The translations under genes and the position numbers were made by a program. From Parabacteroides distasonis (GTDB taxonomy: Bacteria > Bacteroidota > Bacteroidia > Bacteroidales > Tannerellaceae), in NCBI RefSeq assembly GCF_004793765.1, contig NZ_SRYM01000009.1:40690-104689 (forward strand): a stretch of 64,000 bases of DNA. Direction: 5' to 3'. Below are positions 26,001 through 34,605 of the stretch, one piece after another. Below the pieces are notes generated by a model. The model did no database searches. It saw only the letters and a program-made list of their open reading frames with translations, and was not told the origin of the DNA. Position 1 is the stretch's first letter, and each line of letters opens with the position of its first letter.

Positions 26001-26788
26001 TGAAAGTTGGCATTTTATATATAGGTATTGGTAATTATACATTATTGTGGGAAGATTTTTTTAAATCTGCAGAGAAGTATTTGTTCCCGAATGTTGATAA
26101 ACAGTATTTTCTGTTTACAGATAAAGAATTGTCTGTATCTAAGTCTGTCTCTGTTTATTATCAAAAAGACCTAGGTGGATATAATAATACATTGTATAGA
26201 TTTAAAATGTTCTATGAGCATAAAGATGATTTTGATAAATGTGATTATTTATTCTTTTTCAATGGAGATACTCTTTTTAAACGGACAATCCATCTGGAGG
26301 AATTGAAACCTTCTGCGGAGGATGGCTTTTTAGTTGGTTTAGTTTGGCATATATATAGAATAAAAGATCGGGACAGTTTTCCTTATGATCGGAATCCGGA
26401 TTCAATGGCCTATATCCCTTATGGTCAAGGTCTCTATTACTTTCAAGGAGGGTTTAATGGTGGACGAACATTTGAATACTTGCAATTGATAGAAGCTTGT
26501 ATGCGTGATGTTGAAATAGATTCTAAAAAAGGTGTTGTGGCATTTGTGAATGATGAATCTCACTTAAATAAGTATTTATTGAATAAAAAAGTAAAAATAG
26601 TAGGAACAGAGTATGGAAAGCCTGAAAAATGGTTTTTTCCTGTTAACAGGAAAGTCATTTTTAGGGATAAAAATGACTTTTTTCGTACTAAAGGTCTGAA
26701 TTATGATAAAAAACCAGATCATACATCTGCTTTAGTTGCGTTTCTTGTTGATTTTAATAAGTATATTCGAGCTGTATTGAGAGGATGA
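26000..26788 (+). CDS. Glycosyltransferase family 6 (ABO blood-group/alpha-Gal transferase homologue)
   Basis: A 262-residue protein clearly of the GT6 family, which includes the human ABO transferases and bacterial homologues. It has 'ILYIGIGNYTLLWEDFFKSAEKY', the retaining-enzyme pocket 'YYFQGGFNGGRTFEYLQ' and 'VNDESHLNKYLLNKKVKIV', all GT6 landmarks, shown here in pieces. GT6 enzymes add alpha-1,3-linked GalNAc or Gal to a galactose acceptor. At the DXD position of vertebrate enzymes this protein reads Asn-Gly-Asp (88-90, 'FFFNGDTLF'); characterised bacterial members have NXN and need no metal. ATG 26000 is used instead of the overlapping GTG. The product could mimic host histo-blood-group glycans, which is inference. 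Confidence 0.88.
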   Translation: MKVGILYIGIGNYTLLWEDFFKSAEKYLFPNVDKQYFLFTDKELSVSKSVSVYYQKDLGGYNNTLYRFKMFYEHKDDFDKCDYLFFFNGDTLFKRTIHLEELKPSAEDGFLVGLVWHIYRIKDRDSFPYDRNPDSMAYIPYGQGLYYFQGGFNGGRTFEYLQLIEACMRDVEIDSKKGVVAFVNDESHLNKYLLNKKVKIVGTEYGKPEKWFFPVNRKVIFRDKNDFFRTKGLNYDKKPDHTSALVAFLVDFNKYIRAVLRG

Positions 26789-26880
26789 GATAGATTATTT
26801 TTAATGAAATAGGTAGATAAGAATTACATAGAACGCATAGGTGTAGATAAAAATGGTTATTGGAAAATAATAGAGAAGCC

Positions 26881-28143
26881 ATGAATATATTGATATTAAA
26901 TACTTCTGAATTAACCGGTGGAGCGGCAGTCGCTGCGAACCGACTAGCGAAAGCATTGGGTAAATCTGGTGTAGAGGTTTCTATGTTAGTACGTGATCGG
27001 AAAACAGACCATATAAAAGTTTTCTCTGTAAATAATTCATGGACTTCACATAGGCTTAATTCTTTTCGCTTCATTTGGGAACGACTGATAATCTTTATCT
27101 GTAACTTCTTTAGCAAGAAGAACCTCTTTCAAGTTTCCATAGCCAATACAGGCACGGACTTATCGAAGCACCCATTAGTGCAACAGGCGGATGTGATTCA
27201 TCTGCATTGGGTGAATCAAGGATTTTTGTCTCTTTCTGATGTTAAGAAGTTAGTCGATACCGGAAAGCCAATTGTGTGGACTATGCATGATTTGTGGCCA
27301 GCTACGGCTATTTGTCATTATCCGGGAGGATGTGAGAAGTATATATCGAATTGTTATCAGTGCCCGATGCTGAAACGAAATCCGTTTTTTGATTTAGCGG
27401 CTTCTGTTTTTAAGGAGAAAGGGAAAATTGGGTTATCTAAGATTACGTTTGTCGGTTGCAGCCGATGGATAATGGAAGAGGCCAAAAAAGGCAATTGGTT
27501 GAGAACTGCCTGTTTTACCTCGATTCCTAACCCGATTGACGTGACAGCCTTTAAGCGTATGGAAAAGCAGGTGGCCCGTAAACGATTCGGCCTGCCGGAA
27601 GATAAGTTCCTCCTTCTTTTTGCCGCCGCTAAGCTTTCAGATACCCGGAAAGGAGCGATTTTTTTGATCGAAGCTTGCGAAAAACTAAAAGAGAAATACC
27701 AAGATCGCATAGAAATCGTGTTGATGGGAAATAGCTCGGAAGAATTGATTAGCCAGTTTCCTTTTAAGGTGAATACGCTGGGATATATATCGGATCAAGA
27801 CTCTATGATTTCCGCTTATGCCTGTGCCGATATGTTCGTTATTCCTTCGTTGGAGGATAACTTACCCAATACGATTATGGAATCGATGGCATGCGGTACG
27901 CCTTGTGTGGGATTTGAGACAGGCGGGATTCCGGAGATGATAGATCATTTGAAGAATGGGTATGTAGCTAAATATAAGGATACGGATGACTTGGTTACGG
28001 GTATCAAATGGATAATCGATAATCGAGAGCCTTTGCGATTAGATGAGGCTTGTATCTGCAAGGTACATGATCGTTATAAGGAATCGGTTGTTGCCGAAAG
28101 ATATATAGCTTTGTATCAGAGCCTATGTAATAGGTGCGAATAG
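26881..28143 (+). CDS. Glycosyltransferase, GT4 family (WcaC/colanic-type)
   Basis: A 420-residue GT-B enzyme from ATG 26881: 'ILILNTSELTGGAAVAANRLAKAL', 'ADVIHLHWVNQGFLS', 'TMHDLWPATAICHYPGGC' and a C-terminal 'FVIPSLEDNLPNTIMESMACGTPC' with 'GIPEMIDHLKNGYVA' (pieces of each shown). The His-rich and Cys-containing N-terminal motif is typical of the Bacteroidales GT4 group beside colanic-acid WcaC. A 92-base gap separates it from the GT6 gene, so it may have its own initiation. GC content rises along the gene, consistent with a junction near the end of the AT-rich block. Confidence 0.88.
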   Translation: MNILILNTSELTGGAAVAANRLAKALGKSGVEVSMLVRDRKTDHIKVFSVNNSWTSHRLNSFRFIWERLIIFICNFFSKKNLFQVSIANTGTDLSKHPLVQQADVIHLHWVNQGFLSLSDVKKLVDTGKPIVWTMHDLWPATAICHYPGGCEKYISNCYQCPMLKRNPFFDLAASVFKEKGKIGLSKITFVGCSRWIMEEAKKGNWLRTACFTSIPNPIDVTAFKRMEKQVARKRFGLPEDKFLLLFAAAKLSDTRKGAIFLIEACEKLKEKYQDRIEIVLMGNSSEELISQFPFKVNTLGYISDQDSMISAYACADMFVIPSLEDNLPNTIMESMACGTPCVGFETGGIPEMIDHLKNGYVAKYKDTDDLVTGIKWIIDNREPLRLDEACICKVHDRYKESVVAERYIALYQSLCNRCE

Positions 28144-28211
28144 AATGAATGTTCGTTGGTAAGTGATTGAAAGCAAATGAAAATTGTTACATTTGCGAAA
28201 AAATGGAATAA

Positions 28212-30032
28212 ATGGACGATAAGTATAAGCCTGAATGGATTAAGGTAGACGAATGGGATTTTGTAGAATATGTGGAGAACTTGCTACGTAGTCAGGAGTC
28301 TGTCGATTTAGAGTTTAAGACCGCTCGTTCAGGATTTCCAAATAGTGTGTGGGAAACGTATTCTTCATTTGCGAATACAGATGGGGGAACTATCGTCTTG
28401 GGAATAAAGGAGAAAAAAGGAGTGCTATTTGTGGAGGGACTTCTTCCAGAGCAAATTGTGTCTTATCGGCAAATCATTTGTAACCAATTGAATAATCCGG
28501 ATTGCGTTAATATTAATTTGCTTACAGATAAGAATATTCAAGAGGTAGGCTATAGGGGAAAATCACTTTTACTGATTAATGTGCCAAGAGCTTCTCGTTC
28601 GCAACGCCCTGTATATTTGACGAGAAACCCTTTGAATGGGCATACTTATAAACGGAATAATGAGGGAGATTATAAATGTACGGATACGGAAGTTCGAAGA
28701 ATGATTGCCGATGCGGATGAGGAACATCCTAGGGATTCTCGTATTTTATGTAATTATACAATGGAAGATATTGATTTGGATTCACTTAAACAATATCGAC
28801 TGTTGCTTTCCAGCCGTCAGCCGGATCACCCTTGGTTGACACTAGAGGATATAGCTTTTTTGAGAAAATTGGGAGGATATCGACAAGATAGGCAGACCGG
28901 CCAAGAAGGGTTTACTTTAGCGGGCATATTAATGTTCGGTAAGACAGAAAGTATAACAGATAATGAATGTGCTCCATCTTATTTTCCGGATTATCAGGAA
29001 AAAATGTCGGTAGATGAAAATGTTAGATGGACAGATCGCATTTGCATGGATGGAACTTGGGAAGCGAATCTTTTTCAATTTTATCGGCGTGTATATCCTA
29101 GATTATCATCTGTGCTGCCTGAGCCGTTCCGTTTGGAGAATGGTGTGAGATTGAAAGATACTACTACGCATGTCGCTTTACGAGAGGCGTTTATAAATAC
29201 ATTGATACATTGTGATTATATGGAGGAAGGAAATATAACGATAGAACAATGGAAAGATCGTTATGTATTTAAAAATCCCGGGACACTGCTAGTGAGCAAG
29301 GCTCAGTATTATACCGGAGGCGAAAGCATATGCCGTAATAAGAGCTTGCAAAAGATGTTTATGCTAATAGGTTTCTCAGAGAAAGCAGGTAGCGGGGTGA
29401 ATAAGATTTTCATGGGCTGGAAAAATGCTAATTGGAGGCCTCCATTTGTGGAAGAACAAAGTCATCCGGATCGGGTCGTGTTGAATTTACCGATGGAAAG
29501 TTTGTATCCGAAGGAAGTCTTAGAGGAACTGAAGCGTTTGTTTGGACGAGATATCGAAAGAATACCCTATGATCAATTCACAGTTTTGGCTCTTTGTTAC
29601 TCAGAGAAACAAGTTTCTAATGAAAGGCTTCAATATATTTTGAATCAACATAGCTCGGATATTACAAAGTTATTAAAGAATATGTGTAATGCTGGTTTTT
29701 TGGAGTCTATAGGAAATGGTCGGGGAACTAGGTATCAGTTGGTGTTTGGGGAGAAGGATGAAAGCAAGCCTCAAAAGGATGAAAGCAAGCCTCAAAAGGA
29801 TGAAAGCAAGAAATATATGCGTTATGAGGATTTGTCGAGGTTAATACTTTCTGTCTGCGAGGATTATGTGGCTTTGGAAATAATAGCTGAGTCTGTTCAT
29901 AGAGAGACCTCTTATTTAATAAACCGAGTTATACCAAGAATGTTAGAGGATGGGTTGCTGGAGAGGCTATATCCATCTTCTCCGAAGCATCCTTTACAAA
30001 AATATCGTGTGAGACAAGTTGGAAATTTATAA
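28212..30032 (+). CDS. AlbA_2 (Schlafen-like) domain ATP-binding protein
   Basis: A 606-residue protein with an N-terminal AlbA_2 domain (about 20-140: 'ESVDLEFKTARSGF', 'FANTDGGTIVLGIKE') and a GHKL/HATPase_c_4-type ATP-binding part (about 330-420: 'HVALREAFINTLIHCDY', 'GFSEKAGSGVNKIF'). A C-terminal winged-helix-like tail follows. Such proteins are predicted regulators or defence-associated factors; none is known to make polysaccharide. Around residues 516-535 lies a 7-residue repeat (KDESKPQ) from a perfect 21-base tandem repeat at about 29756-29812. It interrupts the run of sugar genes and has a 68-base leader. Confidence 0.82.
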   Translation: MDDKYKPEWIKVDEWDFVEYVENLLRSQESVDLEFKTARSGFPNSVWETYSSFANTDGGTIVLGIKEKKGVLFVEGLLPEQIVSYRQIICNQLNNPDCVNINLLTDKNIQEVGYRGKSLLLINVPRASRSQRPVYLTRNPLNGHTYKRNNEGDYKCTDTEVRRMIADADEEHPRDSRILCNYTMEDIDLDSLKQYRLLLSSRQPDHPWLTLEDIAFLRKLGGYRQDRQTGQEGFTLAGILMFGKTESITDNECAPSYFPDYQEKMSVDENVRWTDRICMDGTWEANLFQFYRRVYPRLSSVLPEPFRLENGVRLKDTTTHVALREAFINTLIHCDYMEEGNITIEQWKDRYVFKNPGTLLVSKAQYYTGGESICRNKSLQKMFMLIGFSEKAGSGVNKIFMGWKNANWRPPFVEEQSHPDRVVLNLPMESLYPKEVLEELKRLFGRDIERIPYDQFTVLALCYSEKQVSNERLQYILNQHSSDITKLLKNMCNAGFLESIGNGRGTRYQLVFGEKDESKPQKDESKPQKDESKKYMRYEDLSRLILSVCEDYVALEIIAESVHRETSYLINRVIPRMLEDGLLERLYPSSPKHPLQKYRVRQVGNL

Positions 30033-30037
30033 AAGAA

Positions 30038-30805
30038 ATGGGAGTAAATCAGCAACCTACATTTTCGATCATAACGATCACCTATAATGCGGAGCGATGG
30101 TTGGAGCGTACGATATTGAGCGTACTTAGCCAGTCGTATCCGAATATCGAGTACATATTGATTGACGGAGCCTCGAAGGATAAGACCGTAGAGATCATCA
30201 AGCAATATGAATCCGGTATCGCTTCTTGGATAAGCGAGCCTGATAAAGGCTTGTATGATGCTATGAATAAGGGATTGAAGCGGGCCACGGGGGATTATGT
30301 GTGGTTCTTGAACGCGGGCGATACACTTTATACAGCAGATACCGTGCAAAGAATTGTGGCATCATTGAAAAAGAAAGTATCTTTGCCTGACGTGATTTAC
30401 GGAGAGACCCGGATCGTTGATGCGGAGGGTAGATCATTAGGGATGCGCAGATTGAAAGCACCGGAGAAACTGACTTGGAAAAGTTTCCGGATGGGAATGT
30501 TGGTTTGTCACCAGTCGTTTATATCAAAACGGGAGATCGCTCCGTTATATAATACGGAATACCGTTTGACGGCGGATTATGATTGGTGTATCCAATGTCT
30601 GAGACGATCGAAAAGAATACATAATACACGTTTGATCCTGTCTAATTTTTTGGAGGAAGGGTTAAGTAGTGTGAACCGGAAAGCTTCCTTAAAGGAGCGA
30701 TATGAGGTCATGTGTAAGTATTATGGCAAGGTGTCGACGATTCTGTTGCATGGTTGGTTCGCCGTGAGATTCTATTTTGCCAAATGGTTTAAAGGTAGAG
30801 TATAA
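30038..30805 (+). CDS. Glycosyltransferase family 2 (WcaA-like)
   Basis: A 255-residue GT-A enzyme: 'FSIITITYNAERWLERTI', 'IEYILIDGASKDKTVEII', 'SEPDKGLYDAMNKGL' and the metal site 'WFLNAGDTLY', with 'LTADYDWCIQCLRR' near the C-terminus. These are hallmarks of the colanic-acid WcaE/WcaA-like GT2 group. It starts five bases after the AlbA_2 gene. GC content is back to the chromosomal level, unlike the AT-rich glycosyltransferases at 21952-26788. Confidence 0.88.
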   Translation: MGVNQQPTFSIITITYNAERWLERTILSVLSQSYPNIEYILIDGASKDKTVEIIKQYESGIASWISEPDKGLYDAMNKGLKRATGDYVWFLNAGDTLYTADTVQRIVASLKKKVSLPDVIYGETRIVDAEGRSLGMRRLKAPEKLTWKSFRMGMLVCHQSFISKREIAPLYNTEYRLTADYDWCIQCLRRSKRIHNTRLILSNFLEEGLSSVNRKASLKERYEVMCKYYGKVSTILLHGWFAVRFYFAKWFKGRV

Positions 30806-30828
30806 ACAATAAATTATAGATAAGTTTT

Positions 30829-33333
30829 ATGCGGAGTATAATGAGTAAATGGGGAAAACATATCGCAGCGATAGCCGTATTCTTGGTATTGACGGTGATT
30901 TATTTTTCTCCGGCCGTATTTGAAGGTAAGGTAGTCCGGCAAGGAGATACGGAAAAGGCTATCGGTATGGGGAATAGCCAGATGGATGAATATGAGAAGA
31001 CGGCCCAACCGGGAGAATTCAGCGCATGGTCCGATGCTATGTTTGGCGGCATGCCTTATGTGTCGGGATATGGTAATCCGGCTCCATGGTTTCCCGGATA
31101 TCTTTTAGTGGAGAAGCCTTTAAAAGCGTTGGGATATATGGATGCGGGGATGGTGTTTACCGGATTCGTTTGTTTCTATATCTTGATGTGTGTCATGGGC
31201 GTAAATTGGTGGTTGGCGATCGCTGGTGCCATCGCTTTCGCTTTAGCGTCTTATAATCTGATCATTATTGAGGCTGGCCATGTCACGAAAGCGTATGTAA
31301 TCGCTTATATGCCATTAACGTTGGCGGGTATGGCCCTGTTGTTCAAGCGTAAGTATTTATGGGGGGCGGTCGTGTTCTTGTTGGGTGTCGCATTCTCTAT
31401 CGCGAATACGCACCTGCAAATCACTTATTATTTATTATTACTTTGCTTCTTCGTTTATTTGGGATATTTATTCAATAAACTGAAGGAAAAAGCTTATAAA
31501 GAACTGGGTACGGTAACCGCTATTATGGCTGTATGCGTGGTATTGGCAGTGTTGCCGAATGCTCAGAATATGTATGCTCAATGGGATTTGGGACAGAACT
31601 CTATCCGTGGGGCTACGGAATTAACGACAACGACCCCTTCGGGCGAGAAGATCTCTTCCGGCTTGGATAAGGACTATGCGTTCGCATGGAGCTATGGAAA
31701 AGGGGAGTTGTTGACTTTGTTGGTCCCGAATGCCTATGGTGGAAGTTCGGGTGGAACGCTAGGCCCGGATTCTGAGTTATATAAGGAATTAAGGGCGAAA
31801 GGTGCTCAAGTAGGAAAAGAGGTACAGGCTCCTACCTATTGGGGAGAGAAGACATTTACTTCCGGGCCGGTTTATTTCGGGGCATTGGTCTGCTTCTTGT
31901 TTGTTCTGGGAATGTTCGTGATCCGGAATCCGTTGAAATGGTGGTTGTTCGGAGGTTCTGTCTTTTTGATATTGCTGGCATTGGGACGTAATTTTGATAG
32001 CTTCAATGACTTTATGTTCCATTACTTGCCGATGTATAATAAGTTCCGTACCGTAGAGATGGCATTGGTTATTCCGGGTATGGTGTTTCCTATTATCGCT
32101 ATATGGGGATTGAAAGAGGTGCTATCGGAGACCGTGAGTGATGCCTTGTTGAAGAGAGGATTGATCGCTGCTTTGGCTATCACGGGGGGGCTTTCTTTAA
32201 TCCTTTGGTTGATGCCGAGTATGCTGTTGGATTTCCGTTCTTCTTTCGACGCTCAATATCAGCTGCCGGATTGGTATTACAATGCCTTGTTAATGGATCG
32301 TGCTTCCTTGGCTTCGGCGGATGCGTTGCGCTCTTTGGTCTTTATCTTATTAGGGGCGGCTTTGTTGTTCTGGTTCTATACCTCGAAAGAGCGGAAGAAA
32401 GTGGCGACCTTCGTAGGGATCGGCGTTGCGGTCTTGATGTTGGTTGACTTATGGACGGTGGATAAACGATATTTGAACGATAGCAATTTTATCCGCCAGA
32501 AGCCTACCGAGGTGTATAAAGAGACGGTAGCCGATCAAGAAATCATGAAGGACAAGGACCCTTCTTATCGTGTCTTGAATTTGAATAATCCTTTTTTGGA
32601 GACAACGACCTCGTATTATCACCACTCCATCGGCGGTTACTATGCCGCGAAGTTGAGACGGTACCAAGAACTGATCGACCACCGTCTGCAAGGAGAGCTT
32701 AACTCGGTTATCGGGGCTTTCCAGAAAGCGCAGACTGCGGAGGATTTGATGGGGGCGTTCGCTGCTTGTCCGTCCTTGAATATGCTCAATACACGTTATA
32801 TTATCTATAATCCGGAGCAACCGCCTTTGAGGAATCCGTTTGCTTTCGGCAACGCTTGGTTTGTGGATAAAGTGGAGGTCGTGGAGAATGCGGATGCGGA
32901 AATAGCGGCGTTGAATACGATCAATCCGTTAACGACGGCGGTTGTTGATAAACGTTTCGCTGATGAGGTGAAAGGTTTCACGCCTCAATTGGACTCTACC
33001 GCTACGATAACATTGGATAGTTATCGCCCGAATAAGTTAGTTTATACGACGAAGACGAATTCTGAGCGATTAGCGGTATTTTCCGAGATCTATTATCAAC
33101 CGGGATGGGAAGCTACGATTGATGGTAAGCCCGCTCCGCATTTCCGGGCGGATTGGATATTAAGGGCTATGTTAGTTCCTGCGGGAGAGCATCAGATCGT
33201 ATTTGAGTTCAGACCGCAAGGTTATATTACGGCGGCGTATATTACTTCTTTCAGTTCATTGATTATCCTGTTGTTATTGATTGGTGCGGTAGGATATTCG
33301 GTTTGGAAAGCTAGAAAGCAAAAAGAGATATAA
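30829..33333 (+). CDS. YfhO-family membrane protein
   Basis: An 834-residue membrane protein with about a dozen transmembrane helices and a large C-terminal extracytoplasmic region (about 560-790). The N-terminal 'FSPAVFEGKVVRQGD' and 'FSAWSDAMFGGMPYVSGYG' motifs are the YfhO pattern. The family is GT-C-like; YfhO of Gram-positives is linked to lipoteichoic-acid glycosylation, and Bacteroidetes members probably act on lipid-linked sugars. Start at 30829 or the ATG at 30841. Ends at a bidirectional terminator facing the convergent GT4 gene. Confidence 0.85.
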   Translation: MRSIMSKWGKHIAAIAVFLVLTVIYFSPAVFEGKVVRQGDTEKAIGMGNSQMDEYEKTAQPGEFSAWSDAMFGGMPYVSGYGNPAPWFPGYLLVEKPLKALGYMDAGMVFTGFVCFYILMCVMGVNWWLAIAGAIAFALASYNLIIIEAGHVTKAYVIAYMPLTLAGMALLFKRKYLWGAVVFLLGVAFSIANTHLQITYYLLLLCFFVYLGYLFNKLKEKAYKELGTVTAIMAVCVVLAVLPNAQNMYAQWDLGQNSIRGATELTTTTPSGEKISSGLDKDYAFAWSYGKGELLTLLVPNAYGGSSGGTLGPDSELYKELRAKGAQVGKEVQAPTYWGEKTFTSGPVYFGALVCFLFVLGMFVIRNPLKWWLFGGSVFLILLALGRNFDSFNDFMFHYLPMYNKFRTVEMALVIPGMVFPIIAIWGLKEVLSETVSDALLKRGLIAALAITGGLSLILWLMPSMLLDFRSSFDAQYQLPDWYYNALLMDRASLASADALRSLVFILLGAALLFWFYTSKERKKVATFVGIGVAVLMLVDLWTVDKRYLNDSNFIRQKPTEVYKETVADQEIMKDKDPSYRVLNLNNPFLETTTSYYHHSIGGYYAAKLRRYQELIDHRLQGELNSVIGAFQKAQTAEDLMGAFAACPSLNMLNTRYIIYNPEQPPLRNPFAFGNAWFVDKVEVVENADAEIAALNTINPLTTAVVDKRFADEVKGFTPQLDSTATITLDSYRPNKLVYTTKTNSERLAVFSEIYYQPGWEATIDGKPAPHFRADWILRAMLVPAGEHQIVFEFRPQGYITAAYITSFSSLIILLLLIGAVGYSVWKARKQKEI

Positions 33334-33343
33334 ATTCCGGTTG

Positions 33344-33376
33344 GTTGTAGATACGGGGCACGCCCGTATCTACAAC
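33344..33376. terminator. Bidirectional terminator between convergent genes
   Basis: GTTGTAGATACGGG and CCCGTATCTACAAC pair perfectly over 14 bases with a five-base loop. The right arm reaches the first base of the convergent gene's stop codon. There is no long T-run on either side. Confidence 0.6.
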
Positions 33377-34503
33377 TAGATGAAACCGCTATTGATAAAA
33401 TCGAGCAGTTTTCTCGTTAGGGTTTCCCACGAGAGGGCTGCTTTTTCTTTGGCTATGTTCGCGGGGATGGTGGCTTGCCGTGAGGGGGTGAAAAGTTCCT
33501 CGATACCTTGGGCGAGGGCCGTCGCGGATATCTCAGGCACTACGATGCCTGTACCCGGCTTTTCGATGCTGTTCTTGAAATCACCTACGGGAGTACTTAG
33601 CATGGGTAAATCGTAATTATAGGCTACGGATACGACACCGCTTTGAGTGGCGGAGCGATAGGGGAGTACCAAGGCATCCGCCGCAGAGAAATAAATGGGG
33701 ATTTCCTCGTCGCTGATATATTCACAGTGGACGAATATACGTTCTTTTGCCGGAGATGCGTCGATCAGAGCCTGATACTTCTCGAAACTACCGTAACATT
33801 CGCCGGCTATAATGAGATGGTAATCCTCGTTAAGCTGTCCCATCGCTTCTATCAGCAGGTCTAATCCTTTATAGTCCCGTATCAATCCAAAGAATAAGAG
33901 GTTCTTTTGGGACGGACTGATACTTAGTTTCCGGCACGCCTCGTCTCTTTCGATCTTATTACCGAAATGATTGTAAAGCGGGTGTGGGTTCTGGATATAT
34001 TTAGCTCCCGGATAGAGTTTCCACAAATCATGCCGCACGTTATCGCTCATTACGATAAAGCCATGGCACTGCCTGAAAAGTAACGAAGCTAAAGGTTTAT
34101 CAAAGAAGCGTGGCTCATGGGGAATCGCATTGTGGATAAGCGCGATTACCTTACAATGCTTTTTCATCCGGTTCGCTATGTGGGCGTATCCGGGAACGAA
34201 AAAGGACATCCAGTAAGAGATAATCAGTACGTCCGGCGCATAAGTGCGAATGGCGTTTACGGTGCTGAAATAACTAACCGGGTTGACGCTATCTAATACT
34301 CGCACGCTCTTGATCTTGATCGCACGGTCTCCTTCTTCTACATATTGGGTCTTGCCGGGAAATAAGATATCCGGATAGAGGCGTTTGAAGTTGAAAGCTT
34401 TCACTTCATGGCCTTCCTTTACTAATTCCGTATAAAGCATCCCGCTGAATTGGGCGATACCGCCACGATAGGGATAAATGGGGGAGAGAATAGCGAAACG
34501 CAT
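33376..34503 (-). CDS. Glycosyltransferase, GT4 family
   Basis: A 375-residue GT-B enzyme: glycine-rich N-terminus 'AILSPIYPYRGGIAQFSGML', then 'LLFFGLIRDYKGLDLLIEAM', 'HLIIAGECYGSFEKY', 'DALVLPYRSATQSGVVSVAY' and a final 'MLSTPVGDFKNSIE'. It probably acts in the same surface-glycan pathway but is transcribed toward it, from the AT-rich repeat at 34508-34602. Acceptor unknown. Confidence 0.88.
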   Translation of the reverse strand: MRFAILSPIYPYRGGIAQFSGMLYTELVKEGHEVKAFNFKRLYPDILFPGKTQYVEEGDRAIKIKSVRVLDSVNPVSYFSTVNAIRTYAPDVLIISYWMSFFVPGYAHIANRMKKHCKVIALIHNAIPHEPRFFDKPLASLLFRQCHGFIVMSDNVRHDLWKLYPGAKYIQNPHPLYNHFGNKIERDEACRKLSISPSQKNLLFFGLIRDYKGLDLLIEAMGQLNEDYHLIIAGECYGSFEKYQALIDASPAKERIFVHCEYISDEEIPIYFSAADALVLPYRSATQSGVVSVAYNYDLPMLSTPVGDFKNSIEKPGTGIVVPEISATALAQGIEELFTPSRQATIPANIAKEKAALSWETLTRKLLDFINSGFI

Positions 34504-34507
34504 GGTA

Positions 34508-34602
34508 ATTGAAAATTAAGAATTGAAAATTGAAAATTAAGAATCGAGAACTACAGGAGCTGTCCTCCCTTCATTTTCAATTCTCAACTTTCAATTTTCA
34601 AT
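34508..34602. repeat. AT-rich inverted repeat between GT4 and ahcY
   Basis: Left side repeats AATTGAAAATTAAG-type units; right side repeats their complement (TTTTCAATTCTCAAC, TTTCAATTTTCAATT). Together they form an imperfect long hairpin around a small central ACAGGAGCTGTCCTCC stem. It probably terminates ahcY transcription. Similar AT-rich repeats are common in Bacteroidales gaps. Confidence 0.55.
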
Positions 34603-34605
34603 TAA

